Positions 6,725 through 6,817 of a DNA stretch of 6,817 nucleotides are shown here, piece after piece. The position numbers and the translations under genes were made by a program. Source of the stretch: Victivallales bacterium (lineage in GTDB: Bacteria; Verrucomicrobiota; Lentisphaeria; Oligosphaerales; Oligosphaeraceae); assembly GCA_900771165.1 (NCBI GenBank), contig CAAGMX010000478.1, forward strand, positions 1-6,817, in the 5' to 3' direction. Position 1 is the first letter of the stretch. The number at the start of each line of letters is the position of its first letter. The notes under the pieces are model-generated. The model was not told the DNA's origin. It searched no databases and saw only the letters and a program-made list of their open reading frames with translations.

Positions 6725-6817
6725 CTAGAGATTCTAGAGATTCTAGAGATTCTAGAGATTCTAGAGATTCTAGAGATTCTAGAGATTCTAGAGATTCTAG
6801 AGATTCTAGAGATTCTA
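6725..6817. repeat. 9-bp tandem repeat array, unit CTAGAGATT, at least 10 perfect copies, running off the window
   Basis: Ten complete, identical 9-bp units occupy 6725-6814 and a partial eleventh reaches the last base, so the true length is unknown. A degenerate 8-bp leading copy, CTAGAAAG, precedes it at 6717-6724. Each unit junction makes the palindrome TCTAGA (nine complete occurrences from 6733), and CTAGA-GAT-TCTAG can form a small stem-loop in every unit. The array starts about 30 bp after the symporter stop. It has no spacers, so it is not CRISPR. Possible roles include a variable-number repeat, a binding-site array or a transcript 3' end structure. A low-complexity assembly edge is also possible. 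Confidence 0.97.

Noticed and set aside
6725..6817. CRISPR array
   Set aside because: The 9-bp units are contiguous with no unique spacers and there are no cas genes nearby.

Overview
The window is a GC-rich bacterial segment with four tightly packed genes, all on the + strand, followed by a 9-bp tandem repeat that runs off the right edge. A secreted DUF4838 plus CBM9-like protein, a cytoplasmic COG1680 serine hydrolase, strong GC bias at third codon positions and starts without Shine-Dalgarno sequences together suggest an environmental or gut anaerobe. The PVC group, perhaps Lentisphaerota or Verrucomicrobiota, is my best guess. This is inferred from gene content; no taxonomic marker gene is present.

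Layout: (1) 1-1487 is the 3' part of a fused two-domain ATPase of an oligopeptide-type ABC importer. (2) 1484-2938 is a beta-lactamase-fold serine hydrolase that overlaps the ATPase by 4 bp (ATGA). (3) 2957-5299 is an exported DUF4838 protein with a C-terminal CBM9-like domain, 18 bp further on. (4) 5327-6694 is an 11-helix sodium-coupled symporter of the NSS/SNF family, after a 27-bp AT-rich gap. (5) About 6717-6817 is a tandem array with unit CTAGAGATT, at least 10 copies, beginning about 30 bp after the symporter stop. There is no gene-free stretch over 300 bp and no RNA gene is recognisable.

How the genes may work together (inference): the exported DUF4838/CBM9 protein binds and probably trims a glycan or glycopeptide outside the cytoplasm. 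The Opp-type ABC importer takes up the released oligomers; this transporter family moves peptides, and in some bacteria oligosaccharides. The cytoplasmic serine hydrolase would then cleave an amide or ester in the imported product, and the symporter would bring in amino acids using the Na+ gradient. Genes 1-3 look like one operon. Gene 4 may be cotranscribed or have its own promoter in the AT-rich gap.

The least explained element is the 9-bp array. It is nearly self-complementary, full of the CTAG tetramer that is scarce elsewhere in the window, and in the symporter's own reading frame it stays open as an (LEI)n repeat after the stop codon.
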